Positions 51,989-61,015 of a DNA stretch of 64,000 nt are shown here, piece after piece. The notes beneath the pieces are model-generated. The model saw only the letters and a list, made by a program, of their open reading frames with translations, made no database searches and was not told the DNA's origin. The position numbers and the translations under genes were made by a program. Numbering within the stretch: position 1 is the stretch's first letter; the number at the start of each line of letters is the position of its first letter. The DNA comes from Nitrosospira sp. (GTDB lineage Bacteria; Pseudomonadota; Gammaproteobacteria; Burkholderiales; Nitrosomonadaceae): NCBI GenBank assembly GCA_013821425.1, contig JACDGV010000015.1, positions 1 through 64,000 on the forward strand, in the 5' to 3' direction.

Positions 51989-54904
51989 TCAAGCCTCCAG
52001 AATATGCCTGAATGGGGAGTCGTGGGCCGGAAGGGGAGTGCCAATTAAATATCCTTGCGCATAATCTACCTCCATTTTTTCAAGGAGGGCGAATGTTGCT
52101 GCGGTTTCTACGAACTCCGCCGTTGTTTTCTTTCCGAATCCTCGAGCGACCTCACATAGCGCTTTTACCAGAATCTGGTCATCCGGACTATCAGCCAGGT
52201 TGCGGATAAACGAGCCGTCGATCTTCACAATGTCTATGGGGAGTTGGCGTATGTAGTAGAAGGATGAAAACCCGACACCGAAGTCATCCAGCGTAAAGGA
52301 ACAACCGAGTTTTTTAATCGTTTCCATCAGTGTTCTTGCGGCCGGCAAATCTTCCAGAGCGGCTGTCTCGGTTATTTCAAACATGAAACCTGATGGATCC
52401 GCCCCGTGTTGAGCGAAGGCCCCCGTCAAGATCGATAACAGCTCCGGGTCATGAAATGCATGAGCAGACAGGTTTATCGAAAAACGGACATCATGCCCCC
52501 GGCGTTTGATCTCGGCCGAGTGGGCAATGGATTTTTTTAACACCATATGATCAATGGCGTGAATAAGCCCGGTCTGCTCCGCTGCAGGTATAAAGAGGTG
52601 AGGAACGAGTATTGTTCCATCATTGTCGAGCATACGCAGCAGTACTTCATAATGGTCAATGGTTTTGTCCCGGATGCGCATGATGGGCTGAAAGTAGAAC
52701 AGGAACTGATCATGCAAAAGGGCGTGCTCAATCTTTTCTTTCCAATAAACCAGGGTATGCATGCGCTCGCGGGTCTTCTCCTCATCGGAAAAAAGATGCC
52801 AGCCCCCGCGCCCGGCTTCCTTCGCTTGATACATGGCCAGATCGGCTGCCGCCAGTAGATCGTGAACGTTGTTTCCATGCTCGGGGAAAAGCGCAATGCC
52901 AACGCTGGCTGAAGCCTTATGCGTTCGGCCGCCGATTGTAATCTTTCCCTCGTTCAGGCACGCAAGAGCGGTTTTTGCGACTTCTATCGCCCCCTCGGCG
53001 GTCGTCTGAGGCAATATAACCGCGAACTCATCGCCTCCTAGACGCCCAAGTATATCGACGCTACGGATGCTGCCAAGCAACATGTGTGCGATCATCTTCA
53101 GTAGAGCGTCGCCGGCCTGGTGGCCACTTGTATCGTTGATGTACTTGAACTGATCCAGGTCGAAAAAGAGCAGCGCGCCCGAATGTTTATAGCGGGCGGC
53201 CAAATTCAGCATCTGCTCCAACTCTTCCTGAAAGCGGCGCCGGTTAAACAGGTCGGTAAGCGGATCATGATCGGCCAGCCATGCCAGGCGGCCTTCCGTG
53301 CGCTTATGTTCCGTCATGTCGAGACCGACAGACAGCATGGCGGGGTCATCCTCAGCATGCCGCGCCAGGCGGGAGTGCAGCCAGAGGATATGACGCAACG
53401 ACCCATCCTTGCACACGACAATGGCTTCGTGGCGCAGTTGGTCTCTCCGCGCGGAGCGCACCTCATCAAGACGTGCGGGAAGCTCGTGCGAATCTCCCTC
53501 AAGCCTCAGCAAAGCAATAAACGGTTTTCCCTGCAAATCGCTTTCTGTGTATTGAATAAGTGTTTCGCCATGCGCATTCAGCGTCAGGATTTCCCCGCTC
53601 GAATTCTGGGTTATCACAATCACTTGCGCGATATCCAGAAGATTTGTAATGAAATCTCTTTCCTTGCTCAGTTCGTCCATTTTTCTCGCCAATATCCGAG
53701 TCCGGTCAGCGACCTGTTCTTCAAGCTTTTCAAGTTGATGCGACAGGGCCACGGCTGTTTCGTCGAGGATATCGATCTCATCCTTCAGCCATTTCCGGCG
53801 CCCCGTATACCGGAGCGAGGCGCGAAAGTTCTGAAAGCTGCTGTGGGCCAAAAGCGGCAACGTAGAGACGATGTGCCTGAGCCGTGACAATGGTCCCGTA
53901 AGAATGACAAATAACAGGATTTCGGAGAGCACGAGCCCCACCACCCCTATTATCATATTCTGCCGTGTCGAGCTTTGAATGGCGCGGATAGTGGACGTGA
54001 TATCGGTGATAACAATCAACCGGGCCTTATCCGATGTGCTGATCCTCCCCAGAGAAAGCAGTTTTATTTGCTGGTATCGACCCTCCCAAAAACCCTGTAC
54101 TCCATTTTCCAGGTTTCGAAAATCCGGATACTGATCCGCAACTTTGTTGAGGATGACATTATTCTTTTCGCTATCGGTGAGGGCTGCAATCCTGACGTTC
54201 CAATTTGGAATTCTTGGACGGGTATTGCGGGATACATCATATTGCTCCTTTATAAGCAGACCGATATCTGCACCCGAAATATTCTTGAATCCTAAAACGG
54301 CGTCAACCAGGGGTGCGCCGATGATAACAACGCCGACCTTATTACCCTCTACCAGCATGGGGGCCGCGACGAATTGCGTACAGCTCTCCTTGCAACTCAA
54401 GGGGCTGATGGGTTGTTCTCGTGCGTTAACCTTGCGCACCCAGTCGAGCATCACGGCTTCGTCGGTTTCGGATGCGGCGACGCCCCAACTTGCCAGTAGC
54501 TGATGGGAGGCGTCATAGAAACGCACCAGTTCGATACCCTTGTTAAGCTGTAATGACGCCCAGTAAGGGTCAAACGTTTCAGCAAGACTTTTTTGATCAC
54601 CGGCAAGCAGGTTTGGACCCATTCCTTCCATTACAGGAACCAGTTCGCCGAGCTGATGCAGGTTCTTAGCAATCTGATCTATTAAACCCTCGACTTCACT
54701 AGCATAACGCTGGTGTTGCATTGTTCTCTGGTGCTCGGAATCGTTCATCAAGCTTACATAGGTGATCCAGGTGAATGAGACCACGATGGCAATCAATATC
54801 AAGCTGCTTAACAGCAATACTTTCCACTTCAGGCCAAAAAACCTGTGGCCTGGGCTTGTCGTACCGTCAAGCGAAACCAGGCCCTTGTGGAGATTGTTCT
54901 GCAT
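51989..54904 (-). CDS. membrane-bound GGDEF/EAL signalling protein with CACHE-like sensor and PAS
   Basis: From ATG 54904 the protein has 971 residues. Order: TM1 (27-50), periplasmic sensor of about 260 residues containing a CKESC pair (about 171-175), TM2 (316-337), HAMP-like linker and coiled coil (335-420), a PAS domain (about 415-530), GGDEF domain with intact GGDEF (623-627), and EAL domain with EVLLR (753-757) as the EAL-type signature. It can therefore make and break cyclic di-GMP, and the periplasmic ligand would decide which. The start is 12 bases after the porin stop, so it is the last gene of a three-gene operon with a binding protein and a porin. The frame extends upstream to 55132, inside the porin gene. 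Confidence 0.88.
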   Translation of the reverse strand: MQNNLHKGLVSLDGTTSPGHRFFGLKWKVLLLSSLILIAIVVSFTWITYVSLMNDSEHQRTMQHQRYASEVEGLIDQIAKNLHQLGELVPVMEGMGPNLLAGDQKSLAETFDPYWASLQLNKGIELVRFYDASHQLLASWGVAASETDEAVMLDWVRKVNAREQPISPLSCKESCTQFVAAPMLVEGNKVGVVIIGAPLVDAVLGFKNISGADIGLLIKEQYDVSRNTRPRIPNWNVRIAALTDSEKNNVILNKVADQYPDFRNLENGVQGFWEGRYQQIKLLSLGRISTSDKARLIVITDITSTIRAIQSSTRQNMIIGVVGLVLSEILLFVILTGPLSRLRHIVSTLPLLAHSSFQNFRASLRYTGRRKWLKDEIDILDETAVALSHQLEKLEEQVADRTRILARKMDELSKERDFITNLLDIAQVIVITQNSSGEILTLNAHGETLIQYTESDLQGKPFIALLRLEGDSHELPARLDEVRSARRDQLRHEAIVVCKDGSLRHILWLHSRLARHAEDDPAMLSVGLDMTEHKRTEGRLAWLADHDPLTDLFNRRRFQEELEQMLNLAARYKHSGALLFFDLDQFKYINDTSGHQAGDALLKMIAHMLLGSIRSVDILGRLGGDEFAVILPQTTAEGAIEVAKTALACLNEGKITIGGRTHKASASVGIALFPEHGNNVHDLLAAADLAMYQAKEAGRGGWHLFSDEEKTRERMHTLVYWKEKIEHALLHDQFLFYFQPIMRIRDKTIDHYEVLLRMLDNDGTILVPHLFIPAAEQTGLIHAIDHMVLKKSIAHSAEIKRRGHDVRFSINLSAHAFHDPELLSILTGAFAQHGADPSGFMFEITETAALEDLPAARTLMETIKKLGCSFTLDDFGVGFSSFYYIRQLPIDIVKIDGSFIRNLADSPDDQILVKALCEVARGFGKKTTAEFVETAATFALLEKMEVDYAQGYLIGTPLPAHDSPFRHILEA

Positions 54905-54915
54905 GGACGTTGGCG

Positions 54916-56253
54916 CTAGAACCGGTAGGAACCAAGAATTGAGAAAAGATTCCAGTGCTGGACCGTGTCCATGTGGTTTGGGTTGTCGAGGGTCGAGAGC
55001 CAGGCCGTGCCGTTCACTCGGTGATACTCCGCGCGTAGCATGAATTGGGGGGTGATATTCCAGCGGAGGCCGACAGTGATATCTTTGGCAAAACGATTGT
55101 ACGCGCGACGCGTTGGCACGTGCGATGCCCATTTTCTTCCGCTACGGTCGGCGCTGTCAGTATAAAGAACATCGTAGCGTGCAAAGGCTTCCCATTCGGG
55201 AGTAAGGCGATAAGCACCCTGAAAATAGTAGCTCTCCCCCGTAAAATCCATGTCCGGAAGCCTTGCACCAAAACTATTAACTTCAAAGTGGCGACGAGCG
55301 TATTCGGAGGTAATACTCCAGCGCTCCGCGTTATATTGTGCTGAAAAAATCAATGGTGTGAATCGGATTGCGCCTCCATGAAGCACGTCACCAGAACCGG
55401 GGTCGTAATTGAGATTTAGCTGAGATGCACTAAATGCCAAGCGGATCCTGCCTCCGTCGAGTTCATACATTACCCGGCTTGTATACAATACGTCTGGCGT
55501 AAAACGCCCTGGCCTCTCAAAGCCCAGAAGGGCGACTTCTGTCTCAGCTCCTCTCACCAAAGGCCGGACCGCACCAGCCTGAAAGGAAATATCTCCCATA
55601 TCGGAGCGGTACTCGCCATACAAATGCGCCCCATCGGCGGCGAGCGCTAGCTTGCGGGTTCGATCGAAGTAAATCGATTGCGGCAACAGGATGCTTGGTC
55701 GCGTAAATGGAACGTCGCGGGTGTCATTGTACAAGCCGAGCGGAGTTTTCATTCTGCCTAGGCGTATTCCTAATTTGCTCGCCTCCCCATTGAAATACGC
55801 ATAATCAATGAATCCGTAATCAAGGCGGATGTTTCCGGGACTTCCCTCACCGGCGGTACGCGACATCATCTGCGCAGAAAATTGCAAATTGGGTAACGGC
55901 CGCATGGAAGCATTTAGTCCTAACTCGCGGAAGTCAAAGCTACCGCTGCCGGAAGTGCTTTCGCCAAAAACGTTGTTGCCCGAACTTTTCAGCCATCCCT
56001 GGCTTGCAAAACCGTGTATTTGAAGGTTATTTGGCAGTTTTGGCAGTTCCGGTATTTTTGGCAGTTGTGGAAGCTTTGGCATTTGCAGCAGTTGGGCCTG
56101 TTGCAGCGGCATTGGCGGCTGAGGCGGTGGTGCCAGGTTATTAGCTTGAGCGCCATAGCTCCAAAGGAAAACTGGCAGGACCAACAGCTTGGCAGCCAGA
56201 GGCAAGCAGCCAGGAGCGAGATTATTTGATCTGGAGTACATTGACGCTGCCAT
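54916..56253 (-). CDS. outer-membrane porin-like beta-barrel protein with LPx-repeat N-terminus
   Basis: The 445-residue protein has a signal peptide (LLVLPVFLWSYGAQA), then a short Pro-rich spacer with triplet repeats (LPKLPQLPKIPELPKLP, residues 59-75), then about 360 residues of alternating strand pattern ending in a C-terminal aromatic (LGSYRF), the BAM recognition signal. It resembles the general and OprO/P-like porins but is not identified to a substrate. The spacer may reach the peptidoglycan or a partner protein. Its gene overlaps the binding-protein stop by 32 bases and precedes the GGDEF/EAL gene. Confidence 0.75.
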   Translation of the reverse strand: MAASMYSRSNNLAPGCLPLAAKLLVLPVFLWSYGAQANNLAPPPQPPMPLQQAQLLQMPKLPQLPKIPELPKLPNNLQIHGFASQGWLKSSGNNVFGESTSGSGSFDFRELGLNASMRPLPNLQFSAQMMSRTAGEGSPGNIRLDYGFIDYAYFNGEASKLGIRLGRMKTPLGLYNDTRDVPFTRPSILLPQSIYFDRTRKLALAADGAHLYGEYRSDMGDISFQAGAVRPLVRGAETEVALLGFERPGRFTPDVLYTSRVMYELDGGRIRLAFSASQLNLNYDPGSGDVLHGGAIRFTPLIFSAQYNAERWSITSEYARRHFEVNSFGARLPDMDFTGESYYFQGAYRLTPEWEAFARYDVLYTDSADRSGRKWASHVPTRRAYNRFAKDITVGLRWNITPQFMLRAEYHRVNGTAWLSTLDNPNHMDTVQHWNLFSILGSYRF

Positions 56254-56668
56254 CTATCCAGGATTTATTTAAATACCCAATTGCGCCGGGAGTGCTTGCG
56301 ACCCTGGCGAGCATCTCTTCTGGTGAATTTACCGTCTCGGGTGCTTGACCCGTGCCGGAAAACACCAATCGGTCCCACGCGGATCGAAGCTGGTAAGGGA
56401 AAACGTTGAGTTTCTCTTTGGAAAATGCTGCATGAAGAGGTGTGTCATCCGGCATTACAAATACTTTTATCGCCCTACCGTCCGGCCATGAGTGAAGTCT
56501 CATGCCAAAGATGGCACGCAGCGATGTCTTTGCCAGTGTTTTTTCACTAATACTAGGATGGGCTATGACTTCATAGGGCCCCGTCGCCCTGGAAGTTTGT
56601 GGCGCAAGTAACGGACCGATCAGTAGGCACGCGAGCAGGAAACGAGCTAGATTTTTTTTAATTATCAC
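56222..56668 (-). CDS. small periplasmic substrate-binding-like protein (PstS-like fold)
   Basis: The 148-residue product has a signal peptide (LARFLLACLLIGPLLAPQTSRA) and residues YEVIAHPSISEKTLAKTSLRAIFGMRLHSWPDGRAIKVFVMPDDTPLHAAFSKEKL. This resembles the 'phosphate ABC transporter substrate-binding-like' single-domain proteins rather than a full PstS. It ends in TPGAIGYLNKSW, typical of this fold. No ABC transporter genes follow. The next genes are a porin and a GGDEF/EAL receptor, so it may deliver a ligand to the receptor rather than to a transporter. Confidence 0.7.
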   Translation of the reverse strand: MIIKKNLARFLLACLLIGPLLAPQTSRATGPYEVIAHPSISEKTLAKTSLRAIFGMRLHSWPDGRAIKVFVMPDDTPLHAAFSKEKLNVFPYQLRSAWDRLVFSGTGQAPETVNSPEEMLARVASTPGAIGYLNKSWIDGSVNVLQIK

Positions 56669-56790
56669 AATCTATAACGTTGCCAAGGTATTGGCATAGC
56701 AAGGGCGAGCGGATACCGCCGTTAACACGCTGCATTTGGAGATGTCAAGGACGACTCGCGGGACTCGTTTCCTGCGCGGTGCTTTTCATC

Positions 56791-57570
56791 TCATTGAGCA
56801 ATCAGAGCGGCAGATGCAGGTAGCTTGGCGCGTTCGGTGGGAATCGGTTGAATCCTGCCAAAATCTGTGAGGAGCTCCCAAATCTGGTTGTGGTTTTTGT
56901 ACATTCTGTCCAACGTGATGGTAAGATTTGCGTGATAGGGTCGGCGTTGCCCGTGGTGTTCGATTATAGGTCCAACGGGGTCGTGTTGGAGTCCATAGAG
57001 GCCTAATAATCTATTTAATGCGGGGTCCATAATAGATATCCAATGGGTAATATCACGCTCAACAGACATACGCACGAGGCCAACGACAAGCGCAAGAATA
57101 GGATGAGGGAAACGTCGCAGTTTCTTGACCCCCGCCTCTTTAATTATTAGTTCACTGTCAAACTTTCCGCTGTCTTCTCGGCGCTGACGTAGTCGTCTTA
57201 TTACCAGTAACCGAGACACCTCGGCTGTATGCCGTCGTGGAAGCTTAGTGGAATCGAAAAGTTTGGGCTCAAGCCGGGTATGCAACTCAACTGGGAATGG
57301 CTTTTCCGGTCTGGTCGGAAGTGGAAGTATCAGGCGTGCAGTCCCTACAAAATCGCCAGAGGGGCGATGCTGAAGAAGAATATGAGATGAATGGCCGTCA
57401 TAGCTGTCGCGCTCATACCCTTCAGGATAGCATGAGGCATCAAATCCTGGCAGACGCTGCTCGATACATAGCACCTGGTATCGCAAACGAAATACTTCAT
57501 GCAGCAATTCCGGAGTATCGGCATAAATAACTTCAAAGTATTCGTGAAAGGCAGCCACGATGTCATTCAT
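56791..57570 (-). CDS. PEP-CTERM/exosortase system-associated acyltransferase
   Basis: The 259-residue protein has a GNAT/autoinducer-synthase-like fold: HEYFEVIYADTPELLHEVFRLRYQVLCIEQRLPGFDASCYPEGYERDSYD, then SRLLVIRRLRQRREDSG and LVRMSVERDITHWISIMDPALNRLLGLYG. This matches the PEP-CTERM/exosortase-associated acyltransferase (TIGR03694-type) family, related to N-acyl amino acid synthases. These enzymes are found only in genomes with exosortase-based protein sorting and exopolysaccharide export. No exosortase gene is in the window. It points to a PEP-CTERM system elsewhere in the genome. Confidence 0.85.
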   Translation of the reverse strand: MNDIVAAFHEYFEVIYADTPELLHEVFRLRYQVLCIEQRLPGFDASCYPEGYERDSYDGHSSHILLQHRPSGDFVGTARLILPLPTRPEKPFPVELHTRLEPKLFDSTKLPRRHTAEVSRLLVIRRLRQRREDSGKFDSELIIKEAGVKKLRRFPHPILALVVGLVRMSVERDITHWISIMDPALNRLLGLYGLQHDPVGPIIEHHGQRRPYHANLTITLDRMYKNHNQIWELLTDFGRIQPIPTERAKLPASAALIAQ

Positions 57571-58582
57571 TTGATGAGCTCAAGTAACTAACTTTAATAG
57601 AAATCCGCAAATTTTGAAATCGATTCGTTTTTAATCCGCATCCAATCTCAGGCCACCTGATCCAGACAGATAAATCTTCTAGCTGGCAAATCATGGCCTG
57701 CTCCTATGGTGGAGCTTGTGGCGGAGGTTGCATTGATCGGTCGCGGAGTGGTTTGTGCCAAACACAGCCGATCCAGAGAAGGATTTGGGATTACCATGAG
57801 TATGAGAAACGAGGTCGATGATTGGGGTCATAGCTTAGATAGAATGTGGAATTTCTTTGCCGTGGTATCGTATGGAAACCGGGGTTTGTTTCGGTAGCGA
57901 TTGAGCCTTTAACGGCGAGAATCCGCTCCACTTTATCGCGTTACCCTTGTACAGGATGGGATTCCTCTATTCCTGGTTATATTCGGTATGTTGGAGGGCA
58001 GATATCGCAGGTCTTACCTAGGGCTGGTGACCAGATTTTGGGAGTATATTGATCTGTGGCTCTTGAACTCAAGCTGGTCATTATCAACCGCATACTTAGT
58101 CCCAGATTTCGCATTACTTGCCATATATGGCAGAGATGTTCTTGCACGCATGGCGTTTTATCATCTATGGTTGATTTAAGTGAAGGACTACGTTATAAGA
58201 CAGCGAATCCAGCTTCATGAATAGCTGTAAAATTTTACAGCTAAATATTATTAGATACGTTCGCGATTTAATAATGTGAGCATGCGGGTCTTTTGGGCCG
58301 TATTCATTTTGAATCGGGCATGACGCATTTTTACCGCAATTGATTTTCGGTACGGCTATGTGACTTCGCGGGCTTTCAGATGGCGCAGTCTGGACGGGTG
58401 GCGTTGTTCATTGGAACCTAACTGTCCGCACCCGTACCGCCTGCTATAATTGAATTGGTAAGTGTAATTTAGACGCGCTGACGTTCAAAACTACTCTGAG
58501 CGCCAGAGTCCGCAATGCTGGATTGCATCGACTCAATTATATTGAACTACCGGTTCGAGACTTGGCGGGAGTCTGTTGACCA
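57571..58582. other. long non-coding region with a perfect 22-bp palindrome
   Basis: About 1 kb without a supported gene. At 58222-58243 the halves TAGCTGTAAAA and TTTTACAGCTA form an uninterrupted perfect palindrome, a size and symmetry typical of a dimeric repressor or activator site. It lies about 650 bases upstream of the exosortase-associated acyltransferase start. CAGGCCA at 57651 and TGGCCTG at 57692 form another inverted pair. No -35/-10 pair for a gene here was convincing. Confidence 0.4.
58222..58243. promoter_or_regulatory. perfect 22-bp palindrome, possible operator
   Basis: Each half reads TAGCTGTAAAA and is an exact reverse complement of the other. There is no spacer and no T-run, so it is not a terminator. 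The nearest starts are the acyltransferase (minus, 57570) and tRNA-Leu/rnr. The binding protein is unknown. Confidence 0.45.
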
Positions 58583-58669
58583 TGGTGCCCAGAAGAGGAC
58601 TCGAACCTCCACAGTGTTGCCACCGCTAGGACCTGAACCTAGTGCGTCTACCAATTCCGCCATCTGGGC
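58583..58669 (-). tRNA. tRNA-Leu (anticodon CAG)
   Basis: The minus strand reads GCCCAGATGGCGGAATTGG at the 5' end, with an anticodon arm CTAGG-TTCAGGT-CCTAG (anticodon CAG), a long variable arm of the class II type, GGTTCGAGTC in the T-loop, and the acceptor partner TCTGGGC followed by discriminator A and an encoded CCA. The total is 87 nt with CCA. Confidence 0.95.
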
Positions 58670-58710
58670 AATGCGTCTATTTTTTTGTCCGGACATGAGG
58701 ACAGCCGCCA

Positions 58711-58738
58711 ATTTTATAGGAAACCACTGCTTTGTCAA
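58711..58738 (-). promoter_or_regulatory. sigma-70 promoter of tRNA-Leu, overlapping the rnr start codon
   Basis: On the minus strand, TTGACA (58733-58738) and TAAAAT (58711-58716) are separated by 16 bases. Transcription should begin near 58704, about 35 bases before the tRNA. The -35 box lies on the first codons of rnr on the opposite strand. Confidence 0.7.
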
Positions 58739-60909
58739 TCAAGAAGAAACCCAAACTCCGCGATCTGGATCCTTACCTTCAACGCGAGAAGGAACGCTAT
58801 GGACATGCACTGCCGAGCCGTGAATTCATGCTGCAGGTCCTGGAGGAGCAAGGCGTTCCCATGAACGAGAAGGCATTGCAGAGCCTGCTCGGGATCACGG
58901 AAGAAGAAAACGACATTTTCAGTCGCCGCGTTTCCGCCATGTTACGCGAGGGCCAGATCATGCGTAACCGCAAGGGCGATATCTGCGTGGTGGAGAAGCT
59001 CGATCTTATCAAGGGCAAGGTGCAGGGTCACGCGGATGGCTTCGGTTTTCTGATACCAGATAACGGTACTCCGGATTTATTTTTGAGTGCCAAGGAGATG
59101 CACAAGGCGCTGCATGGCGACCGGGTGATGGTGCGTGAAATCGGCGTGGACCGTCGCGGACGCAGGGAAGGAGCCATTGTGGAGGTGCTGGAGCGTGCTA
59201 TCACTCAGTTGGTTGGACGTTTGCACGATGATCACGGAATTCTGTTCGTGGAGGCGGAAAACAGGCGTATCAGCCAGGATATTCTAATTCCGAGGGAAGA
59301 ATCAATGAACGCCAGGGCAGGCCAGGTGGTTACGGTCGAGATCATCCAGCAGCCAAGCAAACACGCCCAGCCCATCGGGCGCATTGTCGAGATTCTTGGC
59401 GAGTACACGGCACCGGGGATGGAGATCGAAATTGCGCTTCGTAAATATGATCTGCCTTACCAGTTCCCGCCGGAAGTTAAGAAGCTTTCCGCCGGTTTTC
59501 CTGACGAAGTAACAGAAACCGAGTTGATAGGACGCGAGGATATCCGTCATTTGCCGCTGGTGACCATAGACGGGGAAACGGCGCGGGACTTTGATGATGC
59601 CGTGTATTGCGAGCGCGACGGGAAGGGCTACAAGCTATACGTCGCCATTGCTGATGTCAGTCACTACGTGTGTCCCCATGACCCGCTCGACCAGGAGGCT
59701 CTCAATCGGGGGAACTCGGTTTATTTTCCGCGGCGTGTTATCCCTATGCTGCCTGAAAAGCTTTCCAATGGTTTGTGCTCGCTCAATCCACAAGTGGAGC
59801 GTTTGTGCATGGTATGCGAAATGAAACTCGATGTGACGGGGGATTTTCGTGAATACCGTTTCTATCCCGCGGTGATGTTTTCCCATGCCAGGCTTACCTA
59901 TACCAAGGTGGCGGCGATGCTGGACAATCCCAAGGGCGAGGAGGCCAGGCAGTTCGAAAAACTCCTGCCGCATCTCCAACTGCTCTCAAGATTATTCAAA
60001 GTGTTGCTTAAAGTACGAGGGAAGCGAGGCGCGATTGATTTCGAGACCATCGAAACGCAGATGATCTTTAACGATCAGGGTAAAATCGAGCGGATCGTTC
60101 CTGTCAAGCGTAACGATGCCCATCGCTTGATCGAGGAATGTATGCTGGCCGCGAATGTTTGTGCCTCGGATTTCTTGCAGAAGCACAAACAGCCGACGCT
60201 CTATCGTGTTCACGAAGGCCCTACTCCGGAAAAACTGATTGCTCTGCGCGATTTCCTTAAGGAATTTGGCGTGCAGCTCAGAGGCGGCGATGAACCGCGT
60301 GCCATGGATTATGCAAGGACGCTAGCTAAAATCAAGGACAGGCCGGACGCACAATTGTTGCAGACAGTGATGCTACGGTCTTTGCGCCAAGCCGTTTACA
60401 GCCCGGATAATGTTGGCCATTTCGGTCTCGCTTATGAGTCCTATACTCATTTTACTTCACCTATAAGACGTTACCCCGATCTGCTGGTTCACCGTGCAAT
60501 CAAGGCGGTACTGAAGGGCGCGGCGTATAACCCGGGCGACTGGCATAAACTGGGTGTGCAGTGCTCCCTGACAGAGCGGCGTGCAGATGATGCCAGCCGG
60601 GACGTGCAGCTGTGGCTCAAATGTTATTACATGCAGGATAAAATCGGCGAGTGTTTTGACGGGGTTATTAGCGGGGTAACGGGTTTTGGCCTTTTCGTGG
60701 CGCTTGATGGCATTTATGTGGAGGGGTTGGTGCATATTTCCGAGCTGCCCAGCGATTACTTTCATTTCGACGCGGGCAAGCACATGCTGCTGGGAGAGCG
60801 CAGCGGCAAGCGCTACCGCCTTGGCGACCGGCTTAGGGTCCGGGTGGCGCGGGTTGATCTGGAAACCAGCAAGATCGATTTTTTACTGGCTGAAAGTAAC
60901 GCTTCATAA
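58732..60909 (+). CDS. rnr: ribonuclease R
   Basis: RNase R is a 3'-5' exoribonuclease that degrades structured RNA. Domains in order: N-terminal helix-turn-helix and cold-shock domain (KGKVQGHADGFGFLIPDNGTPDLFLSAKEMHKALHGDRV), RNB catalytic domain with RDFDDAVYCERDGKGYKLYVAIADVSHYV (Mg-binding aspartates), and S1 domain (FDGVISGVTGFGLFVALDGIYVEGLVHISELP). The start is a TTG at 58732, with AGGA about 12 bases upstream. An ATG further in would cut conserved N-terminal residues. 725 residues is normal. rlmB follows on the same strand. Confidence 0.93.
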   Translation: MSIKKKPKLRDLDPYLQREKERYGHALPSREFMLQVLEEQGVPMNEKALQSLLGITEEENDIFSRRVSAMLREGQIMRNRKGDICVVEKLDLIKGKVQGHADGFGFLIPDNGTPDLFLSAKEMHKALHGDRVMVREIGVDRRGRREGAIVEVLERAITQLVGRLHDDHGILFVEAENRRISQDILIPREESMNARAGQVVTVEIIQQPSKHAQPIGRIVEILGEYTAPGMEIEIALRKYDLPYQFPPEVKKLSAGFPDEVTETELIGREDIRHLPLVTIDGETARDFDDAVYCERDGKGYKLYVAIADVSHYVCPHDPLDQEALNRGNSVYFPRRVIPMLPEKLSNGLCSLNPQVERLCMVCEMKLDVTGDFREYRFYPAVMFSHARLTYTKVAAMLDNPKGEEARQFEKLLPHLQLLSRLFKVLLKVRGKRGAIDFETIETQMIFNDQGKIERIVPVKRNDAHRLIEECMLAANVCASDFLQKHKQPTLYRVHEGPTPEKLIALRDFLKEFGVQLRGGDEPRAMDYARTLAKIKDRPDAQLLQTVMLRSLRQAVYSPDNVGHFGLAYESYTHFTSPIRRYPDLLVHRAIKAVLKGAAYNPGDWHKLGVQCSLTERRADDASRDVQLWLKCYYMQDKIGECFDGVISGVTGFGLFVALDGIYVEGLVHISELPSDYFHFDAGKHMLLGERSGKRYRLGDRLRVRVARVDLETSKIDFLLAESNAS

Positions 60910-61015
60910 GTTGGCAGCCAATCCAGTCAGTGGTAAATAGATGATAGATGATAGATGAAGTGCGTAGTTTTTGATATCCACTTGATCCGTAATTCGATCA
61001 TTCTCTTGCTGGCCG

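Noticed and set aside
60940-60962. GATAGAT tandem repeat between rnr and rlmB
   Set aside because: Very short and with no coding or binding context, so it is treated as a microsatellite.
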